6,556 bases of DNA from an uncultured bacterium (GTDB lineage Bacteria; Acidobacteriota; UBA890), in contig CALAKE010000532.1 in NCBI GenBank assembly GCA_937922775.1, positions 1 through 6,556 on the forward strand, written 5' to 3'. Position numbers and translations under genes: made by a program. Under the pieces are notes generated by a model. It made no database searches. It saw only the letters and a program-made list of their open reading frames with translations, and was not told the DNA's origin. Below, in pieces: positions 1 to 5,131 of this stretch; the stretch's first letter is position 1; every line of letters begins with the position of its first letter.

Positions 1-1556
1 TGGGCGCTGCGCTCGGCGGCCTCCGGACCATCGTGACGATGAAGCACGTCGGCCTCAACGTCGCGGCCGACCCGTTCATGGTCTTTCCCTACGCCGGGAC
101 CAACGCCGGATTCGTCGTGCTGGTGGCCGACGATCCCGGCATGTACTCGTCGCAGAACGAGCAGGACAGCCGCTATTTCGCCAAGATCGCCAAGGTCCCG
201 TTGCTCGAGCCAACCGACACGGCCGAGGCACGGGATCTGGTCGGCACCGCCTTCGAGCTCAGCGAGCGTTTCAAGACGCCGGTCATGTTCCGCACGACGA
301 CGCGCCTGGCCCATACGCGGGGCATCGCGGAACGAGGCGAGCGCACGGAAGCGCAGAACGAACCCTTCTCGCGCAAGGTGAGCCAGTACGCCATTCCCGC
401 GTACGCCCGCTTCCGTCGCCCTGAGCTCGAACAGAAGCTCAACCAGCTACGTGAGTTCGCGGAAACCTACGAGGGCAACGTCATCGAAGAGGGCGACCCG
501 AAGGTCGGTATCGTCACCCACGGCATTCCCTACCAGTACGTCAAAGAGGTCCACCCCGACGCGACGATCTTCAAGCTCGGCATGCTCTACCCGCTCCCCG
601 AGAAGAAGCTGCGCGAGTTCTGCGAGCGCTTCGATCGGGTGATCGTGGTGGAAGAGAGCGAGGGCTTCATCGAGCAGGAGATGGCCGGCTTCGGCATCAC
701 CAACGTGGTCGGCAAGGAGCTCTTTACCAATATCGGCGAGCTCAGCACCGACCTGGTGGCAGCCGGGCTCAATGGCAAGCCCGTACCCTCCGATTTCACG
801 GGCGAGGCGGCGATTCTGCCGCGTCCGCCGGTGCTGTGCGCCGGCTGCGCCCACCGCGGTGTGTTCGGCACACTGCAGAAGCTGGGAGTCTTGGTGGCCG
901 GCGACATCGGTTGCTACACCCTCGGGTGCCTGCCCCCCTATGAGGCCATTCACACCACCTTCTGCATGGGCGCGAGCATCGGCAACGCCACGGGATTCCA
1001 CAAAGCCGGCGAGAAGAAGGTCGTGGCGGTCATCGGCGACTCGACCTTTCTGCACGGCGGCTTCCCCGGCCTGCTGAGTGCCGTCTACAACAAAGTACCC
1101 ACAACGACTATTCTGCTCGACAATGGCACCACGGGCATGACGGGCCACCAGGAACACCCGGGAACGGGGCACACGGTGGAGGGCGACTCGGCCCCGGCGG
1201 TGGACTACGAAGCCTTGCTGAAGGCGATCGGGGTCGCGCACGTGAAGGTGGTCGACCCGTGGGACCTCGAGGCCACGGAGAGCGCCATCGTGGCTGGACT
1301 CGAGCATCAGGGCCCGGCCGTCATCATCGCCCGGCGTCACTGCCGTCTGCTACCGGAAGAGAAGGCGGCCGCGAGAGAGACCTTTCACGTCGAAGTCGAC
1401 GAGTGTATCCACTGCGAGCTGTGCTTCGAATCGGGCTGCCCGGCCCTGGTTTGGGAGGATGACTACCCTTACATCCGAGAGTGGGAGTGTGCCGGATGCT
1501 CGATGTGCGCCCAGATGTGCCCGGTCGAGGCCATCGTCACGTCGGAGGGACACTAG
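1..1556 (+). CDS. iorA: Indolepyruvate:ferredoxin oxidoreductase, alpha subunit (5' partial)
   Basis: This is the large subunit of the cytoplasmic enzyme that oxidatively decarboxylates aryl pyruvates (from Trp, Phe, Tyr transamination) to aryl-acetyl-CoA, reducing ferredoxin. The frame is open from nt 3 with no start, and the first residues (GAALGGLRTIVTMKHVGLNV) are family-like, so the gene begins upstream of the window. Visible parts are the pyruvate-oxidoreductase-like N-terminal region with NVAADPF, a CAGCAHRG motif near nt 837-860, and a thiamine-diphosphate site with GDS at nt 1035-1043 and its partner DNG near nt 1119-1127. The C-terminus holds two [4Fe-4S] motifs: Cys codons at 1404, 1413, 1422, 1437 (CxxCxxCx4CP) and at 1488, 1497, 1506, 1518 (CxxCxxCx3CP). 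All eight cysteines are present. It runs directly into iorB. The internal ATG/GTG codons near nt 33-41 are not the real start. Confidence 0.96.
   Translation, partial: GAALGGLRTIVTMKHVGLNVAADPFMVFPYAGTNAGFVVLVADDPGMYSSQNEQDSRYFAKIAKVPLLEPTDTAEARDLVGTAFELSERFKTPVMFRTTTRLAHTRGIAERGERTEAQNEPFSRKVSQYAIPAYARFRRPELEQKLNQLREFAETYEGNVIEEGDPKVGIVTHGIPYQYVKEVHPDATIFKLGMLYPLPEKKLREFCERFDRVIVVEESEGFIEQEMAGFGITNVVGKELFTNIGELSTDLVAAGLNGKPVPSDFTGEAAILPRPPVLCAGCAHRGVFGTLQKLGVLVAGDIGCYTLGCLPPYEAIHTTFCMGASIGNATGFHKAGEKKVVAVIGDSTFLHGGFPGLLSAVYNKVPTTTILLDNGTTGMTGHQEHPGTGHTVEGDSAPAVDYEALLKAIGVAHVKVVDPWDLEATESAIVAGLEHQGPAVIIARRHCRLLPEEKAAARETFHVEVDECIHCELCFESGCPALVWEDDYPYIREWECAGCSMCAQMCPVEAIVTSEGH
1544..1549 (+). 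promoter_or_regulatory. Ribosome binding site of iorB
   Basis: GGAGGG lies 8 nt before the ATG at 1558, inside the last codons of iorA. It decides the iorB start: the same frame is open from 1459, but that upstream part has no such site and reads across the iorA ferredoxin domain. Confidence 0.8.
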
Positions 1557-1557
1557 G

Positions 1558-2151
1558 ATGGCAACGACGAGCGTTCTGATCGCCGGCGTCGGTGGGCAGG
1601 GAGTCGTCCTGGTCAGCGAGTTGCTGGCCCTGGCCGCATTGGCGGCTGGTGAGGACGTCAAGCAAGGCGAGTTCCACGGGGTCGCGCAACGCGGCGGCGC
1701 GGTCTTCAGCCACGTCCGCTTCGGCGACAAGGTCCACTCCCCGATGGCGCCCCTGGCAACCGTCGACTACCTGGTGGCTCTCGAGAAGCTCGAGGCCCTG
1801 CGCTACGCCCACTACCTGAAGCCCGCGGGCACCGTGATCATCAACGAGCACACGGTGGAGCCGATCCGCCTCGCCGACCAGCGCCCCTACCCCGACGACG
1901 CCATCGAGTTCCTCTCCGGCAAGGGCTTCGACGTAGTTCCTGTGGCCGCCACGGAGCTCGCCATCGAGCTGGGCAACCATCGCGCCGCCAACGTCGTACT
2001 GCTGGGCGCGCTGGCCGAAAAGCTCGAGATCCCGAGCGAGATCTGGGAGCAAACGATCAACCAACGCATTCCCGAGCGCTTTCTGAGCCTCAACCAGGCC
2101 GCCTTCGCCGCCGGCGGTTCGGCTCTGCAGAGTGGTGTAATCGCCACCTGA
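1558..2151 (+). CDS. iorB: Indolepyruvate:ferredoxin oxidoreductase, beta subunit
   Basis: This is the small subunit of the same ferredoxin oxidoreductase, corresponding to the gamma domain of the pyruvate:ferredoxin oxidoreductase superfamily. The 197 residues match the usual family length of roughly 190-200. The N-terminus has the hallmark VLIAGVGGQGVV glycine-rich loop, followed by the conserved EFHGVAQRGGAVFSHVRFG segment and a Rossmann-like core (TVDYLVALEKLEALR, then GTVIINEHTV). The ATG at 1558 is one nucleotide after the iorA stop (TAG, 1554-1556), which points to a translationally coupled two-gene operon. No phenylacetate-CoA ligase gene, a common partner, follows; the next gene is on the other strand. 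Confidence 0.96.
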   Translation: MATTSVLIAGVGGQGVVLVSELLALAALAAGEDVKQGEFHGVAQRGGAVFSHVRFGDKVHSPMAPLATVDYLVALEKLEALRYAHYLKPAGTVIINEHTVEPIRLADQRPYPDDAIEFLSGKGFDVVPVAATELAIELGNHRAANVVLLGALAEKLEIPSEIWEQTINQRIPERFLSLNQAAFAAGGSALQSGVIAT

Positions 2152-2189
2152 TCGCAGGCGCAAGGCTTTGGCATTTCGCCCCTTACGGA

Positions 2190-2228
2190 GCTAGCTTGAG
2201 AGCCTCATATCCTGACTCTCAAGCTGGC
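2190..2228. terminator. Stem-loop between convergent genes, possible bidirectional terminator
   Basis: The arms GCTAGCTTGAGAG (2190-2202) and CTCTCAAGCTGGC (2216-2228) pair over 13 positions with a single T-G wobble and a 13-nt loop. It sits 38 nt past the iorB stop and 22 nt past the end of the minus-strand remnant, where a shared terminator would lie. No T-run follows on either strand, so it is not a textbook intrinsic terminator. It could instead be a transcript 3'-end stabiliser. Confidence 0.5.
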
Positions 2229-2250
2229 CGGATCAACAGGGCCGCGCAGA

Positions 2251-2655
2251 CTATTCCCAGGTGATTCGCCAGAGAATCAGGAAAGGATTGTTTTCTTGAT
2301 CCTCATAACTCGTAACGAGGTAGTCACCAGCGACATCAAAGGCGAGGTCCTTCCGCCTAACGTTTTGTGCCGGAAGACTAGTGCTCCCCAGGAAATCACC
2401 GGCCAGATCGAACACATCAAACACAACGTTGGCATCCCCTCCCCGGGCGGTACGTGAACCGCCCCGGGATTCCCGGAGGCTCCAATCCTTGAGAGGATGG
2501 GGTGCATGGGAAGAACAAGGAGTTGCTCATCGCTGATGGCAATCAGCGCATCGATCTGGGTAACTCCACCGGCTGGAACACGCATGGTCGAACCACCACC
2601 GGAGTTCGCCAGGGGCTGGCAACCGGAGGCCTCAGAACGCTGAAAACCAAACCTC
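2251..2655 (-). pseudogene. Remnant of a second six-bladed beta-propeller protein, frameshifted
   Basis: Two minus-strand frames each hold part of one protein-like sequence. The first, with the only ATG at 2585 and an open frame up to about 2655, gives VTQIDALIAISDEQLLVLP. The second, ending at the TAG at 2251-2253, gives ANVVFDVFDLAGDFLGST and then YLVTSYEDQENNPFLILWR. The join needs a -1 shift between 2529 and about 2440, most likely near 2485-2500, where the second frame begins LKDWSLRE. The pattern of hydrophobic strand, D-x-F-D turn and last strand parallels the end of the propeller lipoprotein at 3315-4439 (LLDVYREDGTLL). Only about 130 residues, the C-terminal blades, remain; no signal peptide or N-terminal blades are present. 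It may be a decayed paralogue, or a smaller gene broken by a sequencing indel. Confidence 0.55.
2442..2468. repeat. GC-rich hairpin inside the propeller remnant
   Basis: GGGCGGT (2445-2451) pairs with ACCGCCC (2458-2464) around a 6-nt loop. After a bulged C at 2465 the stem continues with CCC (2442-2444) against GGG (2466-2468). Ten G/C-rich pairs make this very stable. It lies about 20-50 nt downstream, in minus-strand sense, of the inferred frameshift, so it may mark an indel-prone or assembly-difficult spot. Confidence 0.5.
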
Positions 2656-2659
2656 CAAC

Positions 2660-3310
2660 TCAGAGATGCGGGAGCAATCGGTCGAGCAACTGGCGATAGC
2701 TCGCTCTCCTCGCGGCATCTCCCCTCGTCGTACCGCCCACGTGGATGATGTTTCCATCAGCATTGAGCAGGAAAAGGAAGGGAGGCAGGAGAACCTCTGA
2801 CACATCTTGAACTTTGCGCTGCTCAAGCACACTCCCATCGCGGTCGTGCACCAAAGCTATCTCGATGTGGTTGACCTCTGCGAACGCCAATAGCCGCGCC
2901 CGAGACTCTCCCACCAAGATGCCTGTGACGTTCAACCGATCCACATAATCAGTTGCCAGGCTATTCCAGAAAGGAATCTCCTCGACGCAGGCGCAACTCG
3001 TAATCCCAAAGAAGATATACAGAGACCATCTCCCACTTGTGCTGGTGGGACCCAGTTCCACCATCTCCTCGCTGGTCAAGTTAGGCAGGGCAATTCGTGG
3101 GAATTGCTCCCCGAGTTTCTTCGCAGAGAGTCTCTCGGTAGACCTGGGGATTCGCTCCTGTAGCCGGGATACCTGCGCCTTAAGGGCCTGGTTGTCTCCT
3201 GAGACTCTGCGCAACGAGCCCGCGAGCACAAGGACAAGGAAAGCAAGTCCCGCGTAGACGAGAATATCTACCCAGAAACGTAGTCCAAATCTTTGCTCTT
3301 TCGCAGACAA
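2660..3310 (-). CDS. Membrane-anchored thioredoxin-fold (TlpA/redoxin-like) protein with a CxC motif
   Basis: A 216-residue envelope protein, probably facing the periplasm. Residues 11-33 form one hydrophobic helix (FWVDILVYAGLAFLVLVLAG), followed by a short coiled-coil-like stretch (36-54) and then a thioredoxin-like domain. Fold signs are the strand LYIFFGITS, the active-site helix start CACVEEIPFW (Cys106, Cys108), and the cis-proline-type segment LLPPFLFLLNADGNI near the C-terminus. TlpA/redoxin proteins normally carry CxxC here; this one has CxC. The start is a TTG 4 nt after the propeller stop. It is the only start codon before the upstream in-frame stop and has only a weak purine-rich site (GATAGAAGA), so translational coupling to the propeller gene is likely. 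Its role is inferred as thiol-disulfide exchange, possibly on the Cys-rich peptide encoded two genes upstream. The substrate and the redox direction are unknown. Confidence 0.8.
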   Translation of the reverse strand: MSAKEQRFGLRFWVDILVYAGLAFLVLVLAGSLRRVSGDNQALKAQVSRLQERIPRSTERLSAKKLGEQFPRIALPNLTSEEMVELGPTSTSGRWSLYIFFGITSCACVEEIPFWNSLATDYVDRLNVTGILVGESRARLLAFAEVNHIEIALVHDRDGSVLEQRKVQDVSEVLLPPFLFLLNADGNIIHVGGTTRGDAARRASYRQLLDRLLPHL

Positions 3311-3314
3311 TCTT

Positions 3315-4439
3315 CTATCCCGAGCTTTCGAGGAGCGTGTTGTTCAGCTCATAGGCTGAGAGCGTGATGCGGCCCACGTCGGATTCCTCGAAATGCCAGA
3401 AGTGATGTTTGCCATCCAACTCATTCGCGAACCGTCCGGGCGCACAGGTCCCGTAGGTCAGTAGTGTCCCGTCCTCCCTGTAAACATCCAGAAGATAGGC
3501 GCAGTCCGAGGACGTTCTATTCTTCTGCTCGAACATAACGAAAACCAAGCCCCGGGAGGCCAAGATACGGGCTAGCACAGTGTGTTCTTCTGCGGCCAAC
3601 CGCTCCATATCCTTGAGAAAATCAGGGGTTTCATAGTCCTGGAGCGAGGGCTTCGAAGGTCTAAAGGGCCTCACTGATGGAGACGCGAGTGGGAATCGCG
3701 CGATATAGGATCCGTCCTGATCGAATACGAGAAGCTCAGGTACCAGAGTATTCCCCGTAAAGAGCCTTCCTTCGCCGTTGACTGCCCCGTGCCAAGTAGC
3801 CACAAGGTACTCGTTCGGAATCGCGTCACTGATGACTGGTGCGCCAGGGCTCTCAAGTCTAAGTATCTGTAGCGGTGAGCCATGGCGTCCTTTGACACTC
3901 CTATCGGGACGCCAGCCGAATCCTATGAGCTCGTGACGAGTAGAGGACCCCCGATAGTACACTTCGGAGAAGTAGTCTGGCACCTTGAAAGTGTCCAGGT
4001 AGTCGAGATCTCTTGTGAACACTGAGATTGAAAGAGCCCTCGCATCGTGGACGAGTACATTCCCCGTTTGCGACTGAGCCGCGATCGCAACGGGGCGTTG
4101 GAATTGCCCTGGCCCCTGACCATGTCCGCCGGCCTTGGCGAGAAGAGTACCGTCTCGCCGGTACGCGAGAACTCCAGCCTGTTGCGGATCAAGCACATAA
4201 ATACCTTCGGCTGCTACTACAACTGCGGCTGGATTGAAGATCGGATCCGCCGCATTCCCTTCGATAGTCGTGACGACAGGATCGCGAAATAGCTGTCCAA
4301 ACACCATCTCACGAGCAACTACCTCCCGAGTCGACCCATCTTCTGCTCCCATACATCCGACGACTGCGAGAGCACTTGCGAGAACTAGTAGGTATGCTGG
4401 CGGTGGACGGTACTCTAGCTCCGGAACTCTGACGAACAT
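3315..4439 (-). CDS. Six-bladed beta-propeller (NHL/BF3164-like) lipoprotein
   Basis: The 374-residue protein begins with a hydrophobic segment (YLLVLASALAVVGC) ending in a lipobox-like VVGC, so Cys29 is probably lipidated and the protein exported. The body has propeller-type repeats of hydrophobic strand, D-x-x-G turn and strand: GIYVLDPQQAGVLAYRRDGT, then GGHGQGPGQFQRPVAIA (the NHL-type GxGPGxFxxP signature), LLVFDQDGSYIARF and LLDVYREDGTLLTYGT. The start at 4439 is preferred because GAGGGG lies 9 nt upstream; an in-frame ATG at 4472 would add 11 residues but has no ribosome site. The stop is 4 nt before the thioredoxin-like gene. Related propeller lipoproteins are widespread, and their function is mostly unknown; they are presumed ligand-binding or scaffold proteins. 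There is no sign of a catalytic site. The exact Pfam family is uncertain. Confidence 0.85.
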   Translation of the reverse strand: MFVRVPELEYRPPPAYLLVLASALAVVGCMGAEDGSTREVVAREMVFGQLFRDPVVTTIEGNAADPIFNPAAVVVAAEGIYVLDPQQAGVLAYRRDGTLLAKAGGHGQGPGQFQRPVAIAAQSQTGNVLVHDARALSISVFTRDLDYLDTFKVPDYFSEVYYRGSSTRHELIGFGWRPDRSVKGRHGSPLQILRLESPGAPVISDAIPNEYLVATWHGAVNGEGRLFTGNTLVPELLVFDQDGSYIARFPLASPSVRPFRPSKPSLQDYETPDFLKDMERLAAEEHTVLARILASRGLVFVMFEQKNRTSSDCAYLLDVYREDGTLLTYGTCAPGRFANELDGKHHFWHFEESDVGRITLSAYELNNTLLESSG

Positions 4440-4448
4440 GGCTGAGCG

Positions 4449-4454
4449 CCCCTC
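4449..4454 (-). promoter_or_regulatory. Ribosome binding site choosing the propeller start at 4439
   Basis: On the minus strand GAGGGG lies 9 nt upstream of the ATG at 4439-4437. The in-frame ATG at 4472 is preceded by CCCTTAGCTAG, with no usable site, so the shorter protein is favoured. Confidence 0.6.
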
Positions 4455-4490
4455 ACTCCACTGTGAAGCCATCTAGCTAAGGGTCATTGC

Positions 4491-4511
4491 AGGCACAAGA
4501 ACTCCGTGCCT
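4491..4511. repeat. Small hairpin between the peptide gene and the propeller gene
   Basis: AGGCAC (4491-4496) and GTGCCT (4506-4511) form a perfect 6-bp stem with a 9-nt loop, 22 nt past the stop of the Cys-rich peptide gene. No T-run follows on the minus strand. It could be an attenuating or mRNA-processing element that sets the peptide-to-propeller ratio, or chance. Confidence 0.35.
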
Positions 4512-4532
4512 CTTGGGCTCCTCAACTTGCCT

Positions 4533-4793
4533 CTAGCACTCGGGGGGATAGCAAAACTCCGTCCCGTCACAATCCTGTTGCGGGCAATCGCATCCGGGAC
4601 CGCCGGTGTCCTCGAGGCAAGAGATGATGTAGCCTCCGGAACACATGTCTCGTACTGCCGAGATTTCGCACTCGCCAGGCGTAGCGGCAACCTCTGCGAC
4701 ATGATTGAGTGCCGTGAGCGCAATGCCGCCTACGACCAGCAACACGGAAACGCGGGCAATCAGAAGCACCAGTGTTGTTGAGACCCTGCTCAT
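4533..4793 (-). CDS. Small exported Cys-rich peptide (NVEALA-like architecture)
   Basis: An 86-residue protein with an N-terminal hydrophobic stretch (residues 8-29, LVLLIARVSVLLVVGGIALTAL) that looks like a signal peptide or anchor. The tail of about 45 residues is acidic and rich in Cys and Gly. Eight cysteines lie at 42, 51, 59, 68, 70, 75, 81 and 86, the last being the C-terminal residue. The junction reads LNHVAEVAATPGECE, which resembles the NVEALA junction of Bacteroidota exported peptides often found beside six-bladed propeller lipoproteins. That match is by eye and may be convergence. The start is well supported by AAGGAGG 7 nt before the ATG. It is the first gene of the minus-strand set, 93 nt before the propeller gene. 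The even Cys count suggests up to four disulfides or a metal site. It is a strong coding call for its size, because the ribosome site, the signal-like N-terminus and the Cys pattern all agree; the function is unknown. Confidence 0.78.
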   Translation of the reverse strand: MSRVSTTLVLLIARVSVLLVVGGIALTALNHVAEVAATPGECEISAVRDMCSGGYIISCLEDTGGPGCDCPQQDCDGTEFCYPPEC

Positions 4794-4800
4794 TCCTTGT

Positions 4801-4807
4801 CCTCCTT
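4801..4807 (-). promoter_or_regulatory. Ribosome binding site of the Cys-rich peptide gene
   Basis: On the minus strand AAGGAGG ends 7 nt before the ATG at 4793. It is the strongest Shine-Dalgarno match in the window, which suggests the peptide is the best-translated member of its operon. Confidence 0.8.
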
Positions 4808-4835
4808 CGTGTCGGCGCGCATTGGCGCCCAGCGA

Positions 4836-4864
4836 GGGGAAACCACCAATTGGTGAGTTGCCCC
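4836..4864. promoter_or_regulatory. Palindrome upstream of the Cys-rich peptide gene, possible operator or leader hairpin
   Basis: CACCAATTGGTG (4844-4855) is a perfect 12-bp palindrome. Allowing one bulged A (4856) and one mismatch, pairing extends outward through AAC/GTT and GGGG/CCCC to 4836 and 4864. It lies 43-71 nt before the peptide ATG, so it could be a dimeric repressor site or a hairpin in the mRNA leader. Confidence 0.5.
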
Positions 4865-4930
4865 GGGTTTGCTCATGCTTCCAATCCGGAGGCTGAGATT
4901 TCCCTCCTTCCGTCGCCGCCTTCGCGTTCT

Positions 4931-4955
4931 CTGGTCAGGAGTGTCACCTGACCGG
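4931..4955. repeat. Hairpin A in the divergent intergenic region
   Basis: GGTCAGG (4933-4939) and CCTGACC (4947-4953) form a perfect 7-bp stem with a 7-nt loop. A T-G wobble and a C-G pair extend it to 9 pairs. No T-run follows, and it is not positioned to terminate either flanking gene. Confidence 0.55.
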
Positions 4956-4986
4956 CCTGGTTGCGGGAACCAATCCGGACCAGGCC
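4954..4986. repeat. Hairpin B in the divergent intergenic region
   Basis: GGCCTGGT (4954-4961) and ACCAGGCC (4979-4986) form a perfect 8-bp stem around a 17-nt loop. The left arm overlaps the last two bases of hairpin A's extended stem, so the two are adjacent and partly compete. The loop contains the second copy of the CCAATCCGGA repeat. Confidence 0.55.
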
Positions 4987-5046
4987 AGCCAGATTCCGTT
5001 CAGAGGAAAGACAGCCCCTATACATAACTAGTCAGCAGGCGGCGGA

Positions 5047-5068
5047 TTTTTCACGAATTCGCGAAAAA
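5047..5068. promoter_or_regulatory. 22-bp AT-rich near-palindrome, candidate operator
   Basis: The segment is centred between 5057 and 5058 with CGAATTCG as its core (5054-5061). It is flanked by TTTTTC (5047-5052) and GAAAAA (5063-5068), with a single mismatched pair (A5053/C5062). A competing stem pairs GCGGATTT (5042-5049) with AAATCCGC (5077-5084). It lies 70-91 nt upstream of the sigma factor start, typical for a dimeric regulator site. Confidence 0.5.
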
Positions 5069-5126
5069 AGTTGAAGAAATCCGCGTTTTGGGTGAAAAAG
5101 ATCCCTCGCGGTGACTTGTTACATAT

Positions 5127-5131
5127 AGGGG
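5127..5131 (+). promoter_or_regulatory. Ribosome binding site for the TTG start of the sigma factor gene
   Basis: AGGGG lies 6 nt before TTG 5138. A second purine-rich site, AGGAAGG (5142-5148), is only 1 nt from ATG 5150 but 13 nt from ATG 5162, so neither ATG is well spaced. The TTG start is modestly favoured. Confidence 0.45.

Larger units (their letters stand above)
5015..5131. repeat. Inverted pair of a CCCCTATA motif flanking the AT-rich segment
   Basis: CCCCTATACATAAC (5015-5028) and GTTACATATAGGGG (5118-5131) are inverted copies matching at 12 of 14 positions. The right copy supplies the AGGGG ribosome site of the sigma factor gene. The same motif facing both ways around an AT-rich centre suggests paired binding sites or opposed promoter elements. 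Confidence 0.5.

Noticed and set aside
447..1340. Long minus-strand open frame of 297 codons opposite iorA
   Set aside because: It is antisense to a clearly conserved enzyme in GC-rich DNA. Its residues are His/Val/Asp-rich shadow composition with no domain signs.
1459..1557. Upstream extension of iorB by 33 codons
   Set aside because: The extension is Ser/Arg-rich, overlaps the iorA ferredoxin domain, and is not part of the family. GGAGGG supports the ATG at 1558.
1537..2163. 208-codon minus-strand open frame opposite iorB
   Set aside because: It is a shadow of iorB, with no ribosome site and no recognisable motif.
2277..2585. 102-codon minus-strand ORF as a complete gene
   Set aside because: Its second half is low-quality sequence, while another frame there reads as a propeller C-terminus. 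It is better explained as the first half of a frameshifted remnant.
4506..4781. 91-codon plus-strand ORF across the Cys-rich peptide gene
   Set aside because: The opposite strand has a strong ribosome site, a signal-like N-terminus and a regular Cys pattern. This frame has none of these.
4966..5000. GGAAC as the -35 box of an ECF sigma promoter
   Set aside because: No matching -10 element is found at the expected spacing, and the site lies in the loop of hairpin B.
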